From: Salininema proteolyticum
GTDB taxonomy: Bacteria; Actinomycetota; Actinomycetes; Mycobacteriales; Micromonosporaceae
Length of the DNA stretch: 64,000 nt
Assembly (NCBI RefSeq): GCF_042685645.1
Contig: NZ_JBHUNX010000001.1
Coordinates: forward strand, 3,782,001 to 3,846,000
Direction: 5' to 3'
The notes below the pieces were generated by a model. That model was not told the origin of the DNA. It saw only the letters and a program-made list of their open reading frames with translations, and searched no databases. Below are positions 29,800 through 37,895 of this stretch, piece by piece (positions within the stretch are counted from its first letter, which is position 1; the number at the start of each line of letters is the position of its first letter). The position numbers and the translations under genes were made by a program.

Positions 29800-31371
29800 A
29801 TGAGCCGCAAGCTGGTAGGTCGAGTTCGATTTATCGGGACTGGCCCCGGAGACCCGGGTCTTCTGACGAAACGCGCCCTGGACGCGATCGCCGAGTCCGA
29901 CCACATCTACTACGACCGCTCGCTGCCTTCGGCTCTGCACGAGTTCTGCACGCGCCTCGCCGGGGAGGGCACTCTCAAGCTCATCGAGAACTCCCCCTCC
30001 GACCAGGCGCGACTCATGGCCGAGGCCGCCGCCGACGGCCAGAACGTCTGCCGCCTGTTCGTCGGCGACGTCTACCCCAACCGCCTGGCCAAGGCCGAGA
30101 TCAAGGCCGCCAGCGAGACCGACGCCCGCTTCGAGGTCATCCCGGGCATGAGCCACGCCCAGGCCGTGAGCGTCTACGCCGGCATGCCGCCGGAGTCGAC
30201 CCGCACGGTCATCGACATCGACGACATCGCCTCGCTGGAGCCAATGGCCCTGGCCGACGCCGTCAAGCGCGGCTCGCTGACCGTCACCGCCGACGTCTCC
30301 GACCTCTCCAGCCTCCGCGACATCCTGCTCGCGGGCGGCGTCATGGGCGAGACGGCCGTCGCCGTCACCGGTGACGCGACCGGGGAGACCCAGTACACGA
30401 CCACCTCGTCAGTCGACACGTTCGTCGAGGCCGCGCTCGGCTACGCGGGCCAGGTCGTCCTGACCATCGGCCCCGGCGTCGAGGTCCGGGCCGAGCTCGG
30501 ATGGTGGGAGTCGCGTCCGCTGTACGGCTGGAAGGTCCTGATCCCGCGCACCAAGGAGCAGGCCGGCGTCATGGCCGACAAGCTGCGCGCCTACGGTGCG
30601 ATCCCGTGCGAGGTGCCGACGATCGCCGTCGAGCCGCCGCGCACGCCCGCGCAGATGGAGCGCGCCATCAAGGGGCTCGTCGACGGCCGCTACGCGTGGA
30701 TCGTCTTCACCTCGCAGAACGCCGTCAAGGCCATCTGGGAGAAGTTCCAGGAGCACGGCCTCGACGCCCGCGCCTTCGGAGGCATCAAGATCGCCGCCAT
30801 CGGCGAGTCGACCGCCGAGGCGGTCCGCTCCTTCGGCGTGGAACCCGAGCTGGTGCCGACCGGGCAGCAGTCCTCGCAGGGCCTGCTGGAGGTCTTCCCG
30901 CCGCACGACTCCGTTCTCGACCTGGTCGGCCGCGTGCTCCTGCCGCGCGCCGACATCGCCACGGAGACCCTCGTCGCCGGGCTGACCGAGCGCGGCTGGG
31001 AAGTCGACGACGTGACGGCCTACCGGACCGTGCGCGCCTCTCCCCCGCCGGCGGAGATCCGCGACGCCATCAAGAGCGGCGGCTTCGACGCGGTGCTGTT
31101 CACCTCGTCCTCGACCGTCCGCAACCTGGTGGGCATCGCCGGAAAGCCGCACCAGCGGACCGTCATCGCCTGCATCGGCCCGGCCACGGTCGAGACGGCC
31201 AACGAGTTCGGCCTGCGCGTGGACACCAAGCCCGACACGCCGAACATCACGGCGCTGATCGAGTCGCTGGCCGACTACGCCGACGAGCTCAAGAAGCGCC
31301 TGGCCGAGGGTCCGATCAAGACCCGCCGCGGGCAGAAGATCCAGGGTCCGACCGCGCTCCGCTTCCGCTGA
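29800..31371 (+). CDS. hemD: HemD: SUMT-like domain fused to uroporphyrinogen-III synthase
   Basis: A 523-residue two-domain protein of the actinomycete type. Residues 1-240 resemble uroporphyrinogen-III C-methyltransferase, starting FIGTGPGDPGLLTKRALDAI, but the usual RLKGGDPFVFGRG segment is replaced by LFVGDVYPNRLAK, so activity is doubtful. Residues about 245-510 form uroporphyrinogen-III synthase (WKVLIPRTKEQAG, WIVFTSQNAVKAI, DAVLFTSSSTVRNLVG), which closes hydroxymethylbilane into uroporphyrinogen III. The ATG follows tggag. It belongs to the rex-hemACD operon. Confidence 0.92.
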   Translation: MSRKLVGRVRFIGTGPGDPGLLTKRALDAIAESDHIYYDRSLPSALHEFCTRLAGEGTLKLIENSPSDQARLMAEAAADGQNVCRLFVGDVYPNRLAKAEIKAASETDARFEVIPGMSHAQAVSVYAGMPPESTRTVIDIDDIASLEPMALADAVKRGSLTVTADVSDLSSLRDILLAGGVMGETAVAVTGDATGETQYTTTSSVDTFVEAALGYAGQVVLTIGPGVEVRAELGWWESRPLYGWKVLIPRTKEQAGVMADKLRAYGAIPCEVPTIAVEPPRTPAQMERAIKGLVDGRYAWIVFTSQNAVKAIWEKFQEHGLDARAFGGIKIAAIGESTAEAVRSFGVEPELVPTGQQSSQGLLEVFPPHDSVLDLVGRVLLPRADIATETLVAGLTERGWEVDDVTAYRTVRASPPPAEIRDAIKSGGFDAVLFTSSSTVRNLVGIAGKPHQRTVIACIGPATVETANEFGLRVDTKPDTPNITALIESLADYADELKKRLAEGPIKTRRGQKIQGPTALRFR

Positions 31372-31443
31372 GGGTGACGGAGGCCGGTCCGCGGACCGGT
31401 TGAAACCGGACAGAGAGACGCGTCAGACACGCGCCTGAGACGA

Positions 31444-31493
31444 AAGTCGGGCCGCACCGGGGTTACGCTTGAACCTCGGTTGCGGCCCGACTT
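31444..31493 (+). terminator. Large hairpin with T-rich tail in the hemB leader
   Basis: The outer stem is 13 bp and perfect (31444-31456 with 31481-31493). An inner stem ccggggtt/aacctcgg has one G-U. The tail is cttctttcttct. It ends only 9 bases before the hemB Shine-Dalgarno, leaving no room for a promoter between. It acts either as a terminator of rex-hemACD with partial read-through or as an attenuator of hemB. Confidence 0.8.
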
Positions 31494-31515
31494 CTTTCTT
31501 CTGAGGAGAATTTCC

Positions 31516-32490
31516 ATGAGCTTTCCCGCGCACCGTCCTCGTCGACTGCGCCGCACGCCCGGCCTCCGCCGCCTGGTCGCCGAGACGCGCCTGCACCCGG
31601 CCGACCTCGTGCTCCCGGTCTTCGTGAACGAGGACCTGACCGCGCGCCGGCCCATCTCATCGCTTCCCGGCGTCCACCAGGAGACCCTCTCCTCAGTCGT
31701 CGACCTGGCCGCCGAGGCGCTCGACGCCGGCGTCGGCGGCATCATGCCGTTCGCGATCCCGACCGTCCGCGACGCCGTCGGCTCGCAGGCCACCGCTCCC
31801 GACGGCGTCCTGGCGCGCACCACCGCCGCCATCAAGGACAAGGTGGGCGACGACCTGGTCGTCATCCCCGACCTGTGCCTCGACGAGTTCACCGACCACG
31901 GCCACTGCGGCGTCCTCACCGACGACGGAGCGGTCGACAACGACGCGACCCTGGAGCGCTACGCCGCGATGGGCGTCGTCCTCGGCAACGCCGGTGCCGA
32001 CCTGCTCGGCGCCTCCGGCATGATGGACGGCCAGATCGGGCACGTCCGCGCCGCCCTCGACGAGGCGGGCTTGAAGGACACCGGACTGCTCGCCTACGCG
32101 GCGAAGTACTCCTCGGCTTTCTACGGCCCGTTCCGCGAGGCCGTGGACTCGCAACTGCAGGGCGACCGGCGCACCTACCAGCAGAACTCGGCCAACGCCG
32201 TCGAGGCGCTGCACGAGATCGACCTGGACGCCGCCGAGGGAGCCGACATCGTGATGGTCAAGCCCGGTCTGCCGTACCTGGACATCGTCGCGGCCGCCGC
32301 CGAGCGTGTCGCTCTCCCCGTCGCCGTCTACCAGGTGTCCGGAGAGTACGCGCAGATCAAGGCCGCCGCCGAGCGCGGCTGGATCGACGGGGACGCCGCC
32401 ATGGACGAGGCGCTGCTGTCGATGAAGCGCGCCGGCGCGTCGATGATCGCCACGTACGCGGCCGTCGACGTCGCCCAACGGATTCGCTGA
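31516..32490 (+). CDS. hemB: Delta-aminolevulinic acid dehydratase (porphobilinogen synthase)
   Basis: Condenses two 5-aminolevulinate molecules into porphobilinogen. 324 residues with a TIM barrel. Active-site Lys residues are in AAKYSSAFYGPF and MVKPGLPYLD. The metal site reads DLCLDEFTDHGHCG: two of the three Cys of the zinc type remain and one is Asp, a mixed form between the zinc and magnesium classes. The ATG at 31516 is 7 nt after gaggag; a start 12 codons upstream would lie in the terminator stem. It is the last gene of the haem run. Confidence 0.96.
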   Translation: MSFPAHRPRRLRRTPGLRRLVAETRLHPADLVLPVFVNEDLTARRPISSLPGVHQETLSSVVDLAAEALDAGVGGIMPFAIPTVRDAVGSQATAPDGVLARTTAAIKDKVGDDLVVIPDLCLDEFTDHGHCGVLTDDGAVDNDATLERYAAMGVVLGNAGADLLGASGMMDGQIGHVRAALDEAGLKDTGLLAYAAKYSSAFYGPFREAVDSQLQGDRRTYQQNSANAVEALHEIDLDAAEGADIVMVKPGLPYLDIVAAAAERVALPVAVYQVSGEYAQIKAAAERGWIDGDAAMDEALLSMKRAGASMIATYAAVDVAQRIR

Positions 32491-32530
32491 CATGCCGTGG
32501 ACGGCGTGACGCGCTGTCCACCGGTCACGC

Positions 32531-32560
32531 TTGACCCGCGGCCCGGAACAGGGCTAGCAT
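32531..32560 (+). promoter_or_regulatory. Predicted sigma-70-type promoter, unit 1
   Basis: TTGACC (32531-32536), 18-base spacer, TAGCAT (32555-32560). The same spacing and boxes recur in unit 2. Confidence 0.6.
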
Positions 32561-32566
32561 GTCAGC

Positions 32567-32631
32567 AGTTGTTTTTGGCCCGTAGGCCGTTCACTATGGT
32601 TTTAACCATCGAACGGCCGACGGATTTTTCT
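32567..32631 (+). ncRNA. Predicted small RNA, unit 1 (ends in intrinsic terminator)
   Basis: About 65 nt from the expected start 7 bases after the -10 box to a T-run. The terminator stem pairs ggccgttc (32585-32592) with gaacggcc (32611-32618), plus an inner atgg/ccat, then five T at 32625-32629. No reading frame on the plus strand. It is 70-80% alike to unit 2, and differences keep the pairing. Confidence 0.55.
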
Positions 32632-32756
32632 ATGCCTTCGGCACCCCTGGAAACGCATTGGGCCGTGCCGAGGAATCCCCGACACGGCCCGTCCCCTCTC
32701 AAGGCGGTTGGCGATGCCTCGTTAGGGGTAAATGGCCGCCGCTGGTCCGAGTTTCC

Positions 32757-32786
32757 TTGACAAGAAGCCCGGACCAGGGCTAACAT
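32757..32786 (+). promoter_or_regulatory. Predicted sigma-70-type promoter, unit 2
   Basis: TTGACA (32757-32762), 18-base spacer, TAACAT (32781-32786). The -35 box is a perfect consensus. Confidence 0.65.
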
Positions 32787-32792
32787 AAGTAG

Positions 32793-32859
32793 CGGATTTT
32801 TGTTAGGCCCGGAGGCCGTTCACTATGGTTGCAGCCATCGAACGGTCGACGGGTTTTTC
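32793..32859 (+). ncRNA. Predicted small RNA, unit 2 (ends in intrinsic terminator)
   Basis: About 67 nt. The stem pairs ggccgttc (32814-32821) with gaacggtc (32840-32847), using one G-U, followed by five T at 32854-32858. It is a homologue of unit 1, 226 bases downstream. The minus strand of this same DNA encodes the end of a 62-residue frame. Confidence 0.55.
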
Positions 32860-32991
32860 TATGTCCCATCGGACCGAGAATCCGTCCTCCGACCGGATCG
32901 CGACAATGCGCTTTGGTCCGGCCCAGACGTCGAATCCGCGATCGCAGAACGCGTCGATGAGCTCTTTGCCATAGCTTGTTCCACTATTCAT
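32803..32991 (-). CDS. Hypothetical 62-residue protein
   Basis: No family recognised. The frame MNSGTSYGKELIDAFCDRG... has a mixed, protein-like composition with FDVWAGPKRIVAI and DGFSVRWDI strands. An ATG at 32991 follows an agggggtg stretch. Its last 20 residues (VDRSMAATIVNGLRA and stop) lie inside repeat unit 2. Unit 1 contains a matching but headless copy (VGRSMVKTIVNGLRA), which has no N-terminal part. Either this is a real small gene whose 3' end doubles as a small-RNA unit, or it is a chance frame. Confidence 0.4.
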   Translation of the reverse strand: MNSGTSYGKELIDAFCDRGFDVWAGPKRIVAIRSEDGFSVRWDIEKPVDRSMAATIVNGLRA

Positions 32992-33126
32992 ATGTTTCAC
33001 CCCCTCTCCTCGAAGAGCGGGTGCCGCCCCATCACGGCGGCCAAGAAAGAGTGTAGGACGGCGAATCGCCGAATCGGGCGCGACACGCGAGCGCCAGTCG
33101 GAGTTTCCTCGACTATCTTTAGTGCC

Positions 33127-33732
33127 ATGGAGAACGACTTCCTCGCCGGCGAGGCCGACCCTTTCGCACTGTTCGACCGGTGGTTCGCGGAGGCCGCCGC
33201 CTCGGAGCCCTCCGACCCGAACGCCATGTCCCTGGCCACCTGCGACGCCGACGGCATGCCGGACGTTCGGACGGTCCTGCTCAAGGAGGCGTCCCCTCGC
33301 GGCTTCGTCTTCTACACCAACACCGAGTCGGCCAAGGGCGAGGAGCTGGCCGCGAACCCTCTTGCGGCCGCGGTGTTCCACTGGAAGTCCCTCCACCGCC
33401 AAGTCCGTTTCCGCGGACCGGCGGAACAGGTCTCCGACGCGGAGGCGGACGCGTATTTCGCCACGAGGTCGAGAGAGAGCCGCCTGGGCGCTTGGGCCTC
33501 GATGCAGTCTCGTCCCGTCGCCGATCGGCGGGCGTTGGTGCGGCGCTTCGACAGTGCGGTGGAGCGCTTCGAGGGGAGGGAGGTCCCGCGTCCGGAGTAC
33601 TGGTCCGGATACCGGCTGCGGCCCCTGTCGATCGAGTTCTGGGCCGGGCGCAGCCACCGGCTGCACGACCGTCTGCGGTTCATGCGGAAGGACTTCGACT
33701 CCGTCTGGTCCGTCGAGCGCCTCTATCCATGA
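33127..33732 (+). CDS. pdxH: Pyridoxamine 5'-phosphate oxidase
   Basis: An FMN enzyme oxidising pyridoxamine or pyridoxine phosphate to pyridoxal phosphate. 201 residues, typical. Signatures: PDVRTVLLKEASPRGFVFYTN (FMN binding), AAVFHWKSLHRQVRFRGPAE, the RSRESRLGAWAS segment, and the C-terminal RLRPLSIEFWAGRSHRLHDR with the substrate Arg. The ATG at 33127 gives the normal N-terminus. Confidence 0.95.
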   Translation: MENDFLAGEADPFALFDRWFAEAAASEPSDPNAMSLATCDADGMPDVRTVLLKEASPRGFVFYTNTESAKGEELAANPLAAAVFHWKSLHRQVRFRGPAEQVSDAEADAYFATRSRESRLGAWASMQSRPVADRRALVRRFDSAVERFEGREVPRPEYWSGYRLRPLSIEFWAGRSHRLHDRLRFMRKDFDSVWSVERLYP

Positions 33733-33958
33733 GAGCGCCTTCTCGACTCCCGTATCACCGCAACGGCCGAGAACACCGGCCCTCGAACCGGACGCGGTCC
33801 GCGAACGCCGCGTCCGAAGATATTCCAGGGACCCCGGAACACGGCCATCCGGCCGGATCAGTGGCAGCGTGGAACCGATCGTGACTCGGACCCGGTCCTT
33901 CACCCGGGCCTCTTGATAACATGACAGAAATTCAAGACAGCCCGCTTCTCACGAAGTA

Positions 33959-33976
33959 CGAGGGCCCTCGAAGGAG
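33959..33976 (+). promoter_or_regulatory. Palindrome next to a strong Shine-Dalgarno
   Basis: The perfect palindrome cgagggccctcg (33959-33970) is followed at once by aaggag (33971-33976). The Shine-Dalgarno sits 6 bases before an ATC codon. It decides the start of the next gene; the palindrome could bind a repressor or fold in the RNA. Confidence 0.55.
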
Positions 33977-33982
33977 TACCCG

Positions 33983-36904
33983 ATCAAACCTCCCATCCCC
34001 GAACCCTGTTCGAACCCTGCCCGCACCAGGCGCCGGATAGGCGCTGGCATCGGCCTGTCCGCCATGGCGGTCGTGGCCTCGCTCCAAGTCCCCTCGGTCG
34101 CGGCCGCCGAAGACCCGCCCGCGGTGGACTGCGACCAGAAGGCCGCCGACGGATTCGCCGAGTCGACATTTGAAGCGGCCGCCACCGTCGCGGCGGCATG
34201 CGACACCGACGTGGAAATCACCGGAGACCGAACCGGTTACAGCGCAGTGTCCGTCACCCCGGACGGTTTCATCCACATGGAGCAAGCGGCCGAGGCGGCC
34301 TACCCTTCCAGGCTCGGCTACCACTACGACCCCACGTTGGAGCGCTTCGACGGCATACTCAGAGCCACGATGCCCAACGACTACATGGACCCCGAGTTCT
34401 CCGACGGCGGGACGAACCGCATCGTAGACATGTCTTGGCGCTTCTTCGCCGAGTGGGGCACCGAGCTTCCGAAGCCCACCGTCGACGGCAGCTCCGCGAC
34501 GTACAGCGGCATCGCTCCCGGCCTGGACCTGACAGTCGACCTGGACGCCGCCTCGTTCAGCATGGTCTTCCAAGCGGAGACCAGAGAGGCAGCCGCGGCG
34601 CTGAACGACGGACTCCGAATCCGTCCCGACGGAGGGAAGAGCGCCGAGGTATCCGGGACGTCGGCGATCGACATCAAGCTGCCGGACTCCGATACCCCGT
34701 TGGTGTCCTCCACTCCCTTCACCGCCTGGGAGGCGGAAGGCGCCGGAACACCGGCCCTGCCCGTTACCGTTGCCGGAACGGAGGACGGATCGCTCGCGCT
34801 CTCGCTGGACGATTCGTTCCTGGACGACCCCGGCACGGAGTACCCCCTGTCCGTCTCGGCCGATTGGTACGACTACGAACGGGGCCCGAACTACTGGGGA
34901 TCGGTCTCGTCGGCCGTCCCCGACTCCGCTCTGCTGAAGGGAGAGAGCGGTCGGGCCGCGCCCCACTACGCCGGAAATCCGGGGGCGGGCGATGCCGGAG
35001 CCGGACACTACTGCGACACAGTGGCCTCCGCCGACTGCACGCAGCTGGCGGCCCAGGCCGAGACCTATTGGGACTTCTCCCTGGATGACCTGCTGGATCG
35101 CAGCCATCCCAGCGGAGACTGGCAGAAGTTCAGTGTCGACGAGGCTACCTTCACCATCGACCAGACCCATTCCGCGTCCTGCGAGAACGGTGACGCCGTA
35201 CTGCGGCGTTCCGCCGAGTTCGACTCGGGGGCGACCTGGAACTCCAAACCCGCGCTCCTGGAGGGGGAGTCGCGTATCTCGTCCGCCGACCATGGCGAGA
35301 ACTGCGGAGGCACGGCCGCCGTCGGTTTCGATGTCGCGGCCTTCGTAACCGACGCTCAAACCGCCGGCGACGAGTCCGTCTCCTTCGCCATGACCGCTCC
35401 GGACGGCGAACCGTCCTCCTGGAACCAGTTCGACGGCGGTTCCGCCCGGCTCAGCGTCTACTACCGGCTCACCGACGCCTATTTCAGCACCGCTACCGGA
35501 TCGTATTGCGCGCACTCGCCGGAGAGCGCCTCCTGGCATCGGTCGTTCCAGGTGGAGTTCCAGTTCTTCAGCGAGCAGACTTGGCCCCTGCCGCCGCAGG
35601 ACGCCGGCCTGACGTGGAACGCGATCCTCTACGACTCGGAGTCCGGGGAAGCCGTTCACACGACCGAGCCGCTTCCGGTGGCCGTCGGCGAATACGAGTC
35701 GAACAAGACGTCTCCGCCGGACTCCTTTACCCCGCCGGACGGGAAGTACTTCTGGGAGATCGCGGTGACCTCCCCTCTCGCCGAGAACGAGCCCTGGATT
35801 TCCGATCCCTGCTATGTCAATCTGGACGACACGGCCCCGGTGATCGAATCCGTCACCGTTGACGATCCCCACCCGAGCCTGGGCGACACGGTCACGGTGA
35901 CGGTGAAGGCCTCTGACGCCGCCGGAGGCAACGAAAGCCTGGAATCCATCCATTACGGCGTGAACGCCGGCGACGGCGACCACGAATCGGGGCGGATCTT
36001 CTTCGAGGGCGGGGACACCGTGAGCTTCCCGGTGGCCTTCGACGACCACGCTCGGCGAGCGATATGGATCGACGTGATGGACAAGGCGGAGAACACCACC
36101 TACCGCGAACTGCCCGTCATGCGGGCCGAGCAGCCCCAGTGGGACTTCGACGAGGACCACACCCCCGACCTGTACGCGTCCAAGGACTCTGACGGAACGC
36201 TCTACCTCTACAAGGGCAACGGCAGTGGCGGGTTCCAACCGCGAGAGCATGTCGGCAGCGGCTGGAACTCCATGAACGCGTTCATCACGGCCGGTGACTT
36301 CGACGAGGACGGGCACAGCGACGTCCTCGGGCGCCGAGAGTCGGACGGAGCGCTCTTCCTCTACAAGGGCAACGGGGACGGCACGTTCAAGGACCGCCTG
36401 CAGATCGGCAGCGGCTGGAACGCCATGGAGTTCATCGTCTCCGCGGGAGACTTCGACGGCGACGGCCACATGGACGTCGTCGCGTCCCGGAAGTCCAACG
36501 GGTACCTCTACCTGTACTCGGGCAACGGCACCGGCGCCTTCCGATCGACCGTCAAGATCGGCTCCGGTTGGGGTTCGATGAACGCGCTGGTCTCCCCCGG
36601 GGACTTCGACCACGACGGCCATTACGACCTGATCGCTCGACGCGCGTCGGACGGAAAGGTGTTCTTCTACCGCGGACACGGCGACGGCACCTTCGACGAC
36701 CGGGTCGAGATCGCCAGCGGCTGGAACGGTTACGGCCAGATCGCGTCCATCGGCGACTTCGACCGCGACGGCGAGCTCGACCTGCTGGCCGTCAGCGAGT
36801 CCGAGGGACGCCTGTACCTCTACAGGGGCAACGGCGGCGGAACGCTGTCCGGCGTTCCCAAGGCCTACGGCACGGGTTGGAACGCCATGAACCTGCCCGA
36901 ATAG
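33983..36904 (+). CDS. Secreted FG-GAP/VCBS repeat protein, apparent AUC start
   Basis: A 973-residue secreted protein of unknown role. No ATG, GTG or TTG in frame lies before a signal peptide (TRRRIGAGIGLSAMAVVASL ending near SVAAAED). The only well-placed codon is ATC at 33983, 6 nt after aaggag. The ATG at 34064 falls inside the hydrophobic core and has no ribosome site. After residue 45 come a DNRLRE-like beta region with several Cys (about 330-490), an Ig-like segment (VTVDDPHPSLGDTVTVTV), and five FG-GAP repeats of about 48 residues (about 730-970). Each carries a DFDxDGxxD calcium loop. A surface or adhesive role is plausible. A terminator follows. Confidence 0.75.
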   Translation: MKPPIPEPCSNPARTRRRIGAGIGLSAMAVVASLQVPSVAAAEDPPAVDCDQKAADGFAESTFEAAATVAAACDTDVEITGDRTGYSAVSVTPDGFIHMEQAAEAAYPSRLGYHYDPTLERFDGILRATMPNDYMDPEFSDGGTNRIVDMSWRFFAEWGTELPKPTVDGSSATYSGIAPGLDLTVDLDAASFSMVFQAETREAAAALNDGLRIRPDGGKSAEVSGTSAIDIKLPDSDTPLVSSTPFTAWEAEGAGTPALPVTVAGTEDGSLALSLDDSFLDDPGTEYPLSVSADWYDYERGPNYWGSVSSAVPDSALLKGESGRAAPHYAGNPGAGDAGAGHYCDTVASADCTQLAAQAETYWDFSLDDLLDRSHPSGDWQKFSVDEATFTIDQTHSASCENGDAVLRRSAEFDSGATWNSKPALLEGESRISSADHGENCGGTAAVGFDVAAFVTDAQTAGDESVSFAMTAPDGEPSSWNQFDGGSARLSVYYRLTDAYFSTATGSYCAHSPESASWHRSFQVEFQFFSEQTWPLPPQDAGLTWNAILYDSESGEAVHTTEPLPVAVGEYESNKTSPPDSFTPPDGKYFWEIAVTSPLAENEPWISDPCYVNLDDTAPVIESVTVDDPHPSLGDTVTVTVKASDAAGGNESLESIHYGVNAGDGDHESGRIFFEGGDTVSFPVAFDDHARRAIWIDVMDKAENTTYRELPVMRAEQPQWDFDEDHTPDLYASKDSDGTLYLYKGNGSGGFQPREHVGSGWNSMNAFITAGDFDEDGHSDVLGRRESDGALFLYKGNGDGTFKDRLQIGSGWNAMEFIVSAGDFDGDGHMDVVASRKSNGYLYLYSGNGTGAFRSTVKIGSGWGSMNALVSPGDFDHDGHYDLIARRASDGKVFFYRGHGDGTFDDRVEIASGWNGYGQIASIGDFDRDGELDLLAVSESEGRLYLYRGNGGGTLSGVPKAYGTGWNAMNLPE

Positions 36905-36923
36905 AGGCTCATTGCCGAATACG

Positions 36924-36960
36924 GCCCTGGTGAGGCGGCATACCCGCGCCTCACCAGGGC
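36924..36960 (+). terminator. Intrinsic terminator
   Basis: A perfect 13-bp stem (36924-36936 with 36948-36960) followed by tttcactgtatt, 20 bases after the FG-GAP gene. Confidence 0.88.
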
Positions 36961-37010
36961 TTTCACTGTATTAAGGACCGGATCGGGAGAATCTGCCCCA
37001 TGATGGATTC

Positions 37011-37886
37011 GTGTCGCACTGGCTCGGAGAACACGTGATCGCGACGGGGAGGCTCCCGCTCTTCTGCTTCCTCGTCGCCTTCCTGGCCACATTCGGCTTC
37101 ATCCGGCTCTCCGTCCGCATGATCCGCGCCGGGGTCAAGTGGTGGCCGGGCAATGTCACGCCCGGCGGCCTGCACATCCACCACGTCGTCTTCGGAGTCG
37201 TCCTGATGCTCATCGGCGGAGTGTCGGCCCTGCTGGCCTACCGGTCGATGCCGGGCCTTGTGGTGGCGGCGGTCCTCTTCGGGATCGGGTCCGCCCTCGT
37301 ACTCGACGAGTTCGCCCTGATCCTGCATCTGAAAGACGTGTACTGGGAGGAAGAGGGGCGGACGTCCATCGACGCCGTCTTCGCCGCCGTCGCCATAGCG
37401 ATCCTGCTGTTGATGGGACTCAATCCGATAGGAATCGAGGAGTACATGGAGCTGCGGAGGGACGGTGAGCTGGGGTCGGTGTGGTTCGGCGTGCTGGCCT
37501 TCACGCTCGTCAACCTCGGTTTCGCCCTCGTCACGCTGTTGAAGGGCAAGATCTGGACGGGTCTGGTCGGTCTGTTCGTCCCGGTGCTGATCTATATCGG
37601 CGCCCTGCGGCTGGCGCGCCCGGGGTCACCGTGGGCACGCTGGTTCTATCGGCCGTATCACCATTTCGGAATTCTAAGGCTGAAGCGGGCCGAGCGGCGC
37701 GAGGAGAGGATCCGGCGACCGCTGATCCGAGCCAAGATCGCCGTGCAGGAGTTCATAGGCGGTAAGCCTATGAACAGGAGGGACGGCATAGGCGGTAAGC
37801 CTATGAACAGGAGAGACAGCATAAGCGGTGAGCCGACGACCGGAGAAGGGGACGCCGATGAAGAACCCGCGAGGGGAAGGAAGTGA
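37011..37886 (+). CDS. Integral membrane protein of unknown function
   Basis: 291 residues. Six or so hydrophobic segments lie between residues 15 and 205 (for example LPLFCFLVAFLATFGFI, HHVVFGVVLMLIGGV, VFAAVAIAILLLMGL). A histidine cluster GGLHIHHVVFG sits at the start of the second segment, and LDEFALILHLKDVYW between the third and fourth. The cytosolic tail is basic, then ends in an 11-residue repeat encoded by a 33-bp tandem repeat. GTG is the only start in frame. I recognise it only as a conserved actinomycete membrane family. No function proposed. Confidence 0.75.
   Translation: MSHWLGEHVIATGRLPLFCFLVAFLATFGFIRLSVRMIRAGVKWWPGNVTPGGLHIHHVVFGVVLMLIGGVSALLAYRSMPGLVVAAVLFGIGSALVLDEFALILHLKDVYWEEEGRTSIDAVFAAVAIAILLLMGLNPIGIEEYMELRRDGELGSVWFGVLAFTLVNLGFALVTLLKGKIWTGLVGLFVPVLIYIGALRLARPGSPWARWFYRPYHHFGILRLKRAERREERIRRPLIRAKIAVQEFIGGKPMNRRDGIGGKPMNRRDSISGEPTTGEGDADEEPARGRK
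37754..37834. repeat. 33-bp tandem repeat with internal palindrome
   Basis: Two near-perfect units (37754-37786, 37787-37819) and a decayed third (37820 on) code for IGGKPMNRRDG, IGGKPMNRRDS and ISGEPTTGEGD. Each full unit contains cataggc-ggtaa-gcctatg, a perfect 7-bp inverted repeat. Confidence 0.85.
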
Positions 37887-37895
37887 ACCCGGCGG

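Larger units (their letters stand above)
32491..33126. other. hemB-pdxH intergenic region with repeated units
   Basis: About 640 bases. It holds two homologous promoter-hairpin-T-run units on the plus strand, a stem at 32660-32690 (gggccgtg/cacggccc) between them, and a 62-codon frame on the minus strand that overlaps the second unit. Confidence 0.6.

Noticed and set aside
34000..34030. tRNA-like 3' end (ttcgaac followed by a gcacca-like end)
   Set aside because: The flanking bases cannot form a T stem, no acceptor partner or anticodon arm exists, and the DNA is inside the signal-peptide coding region.
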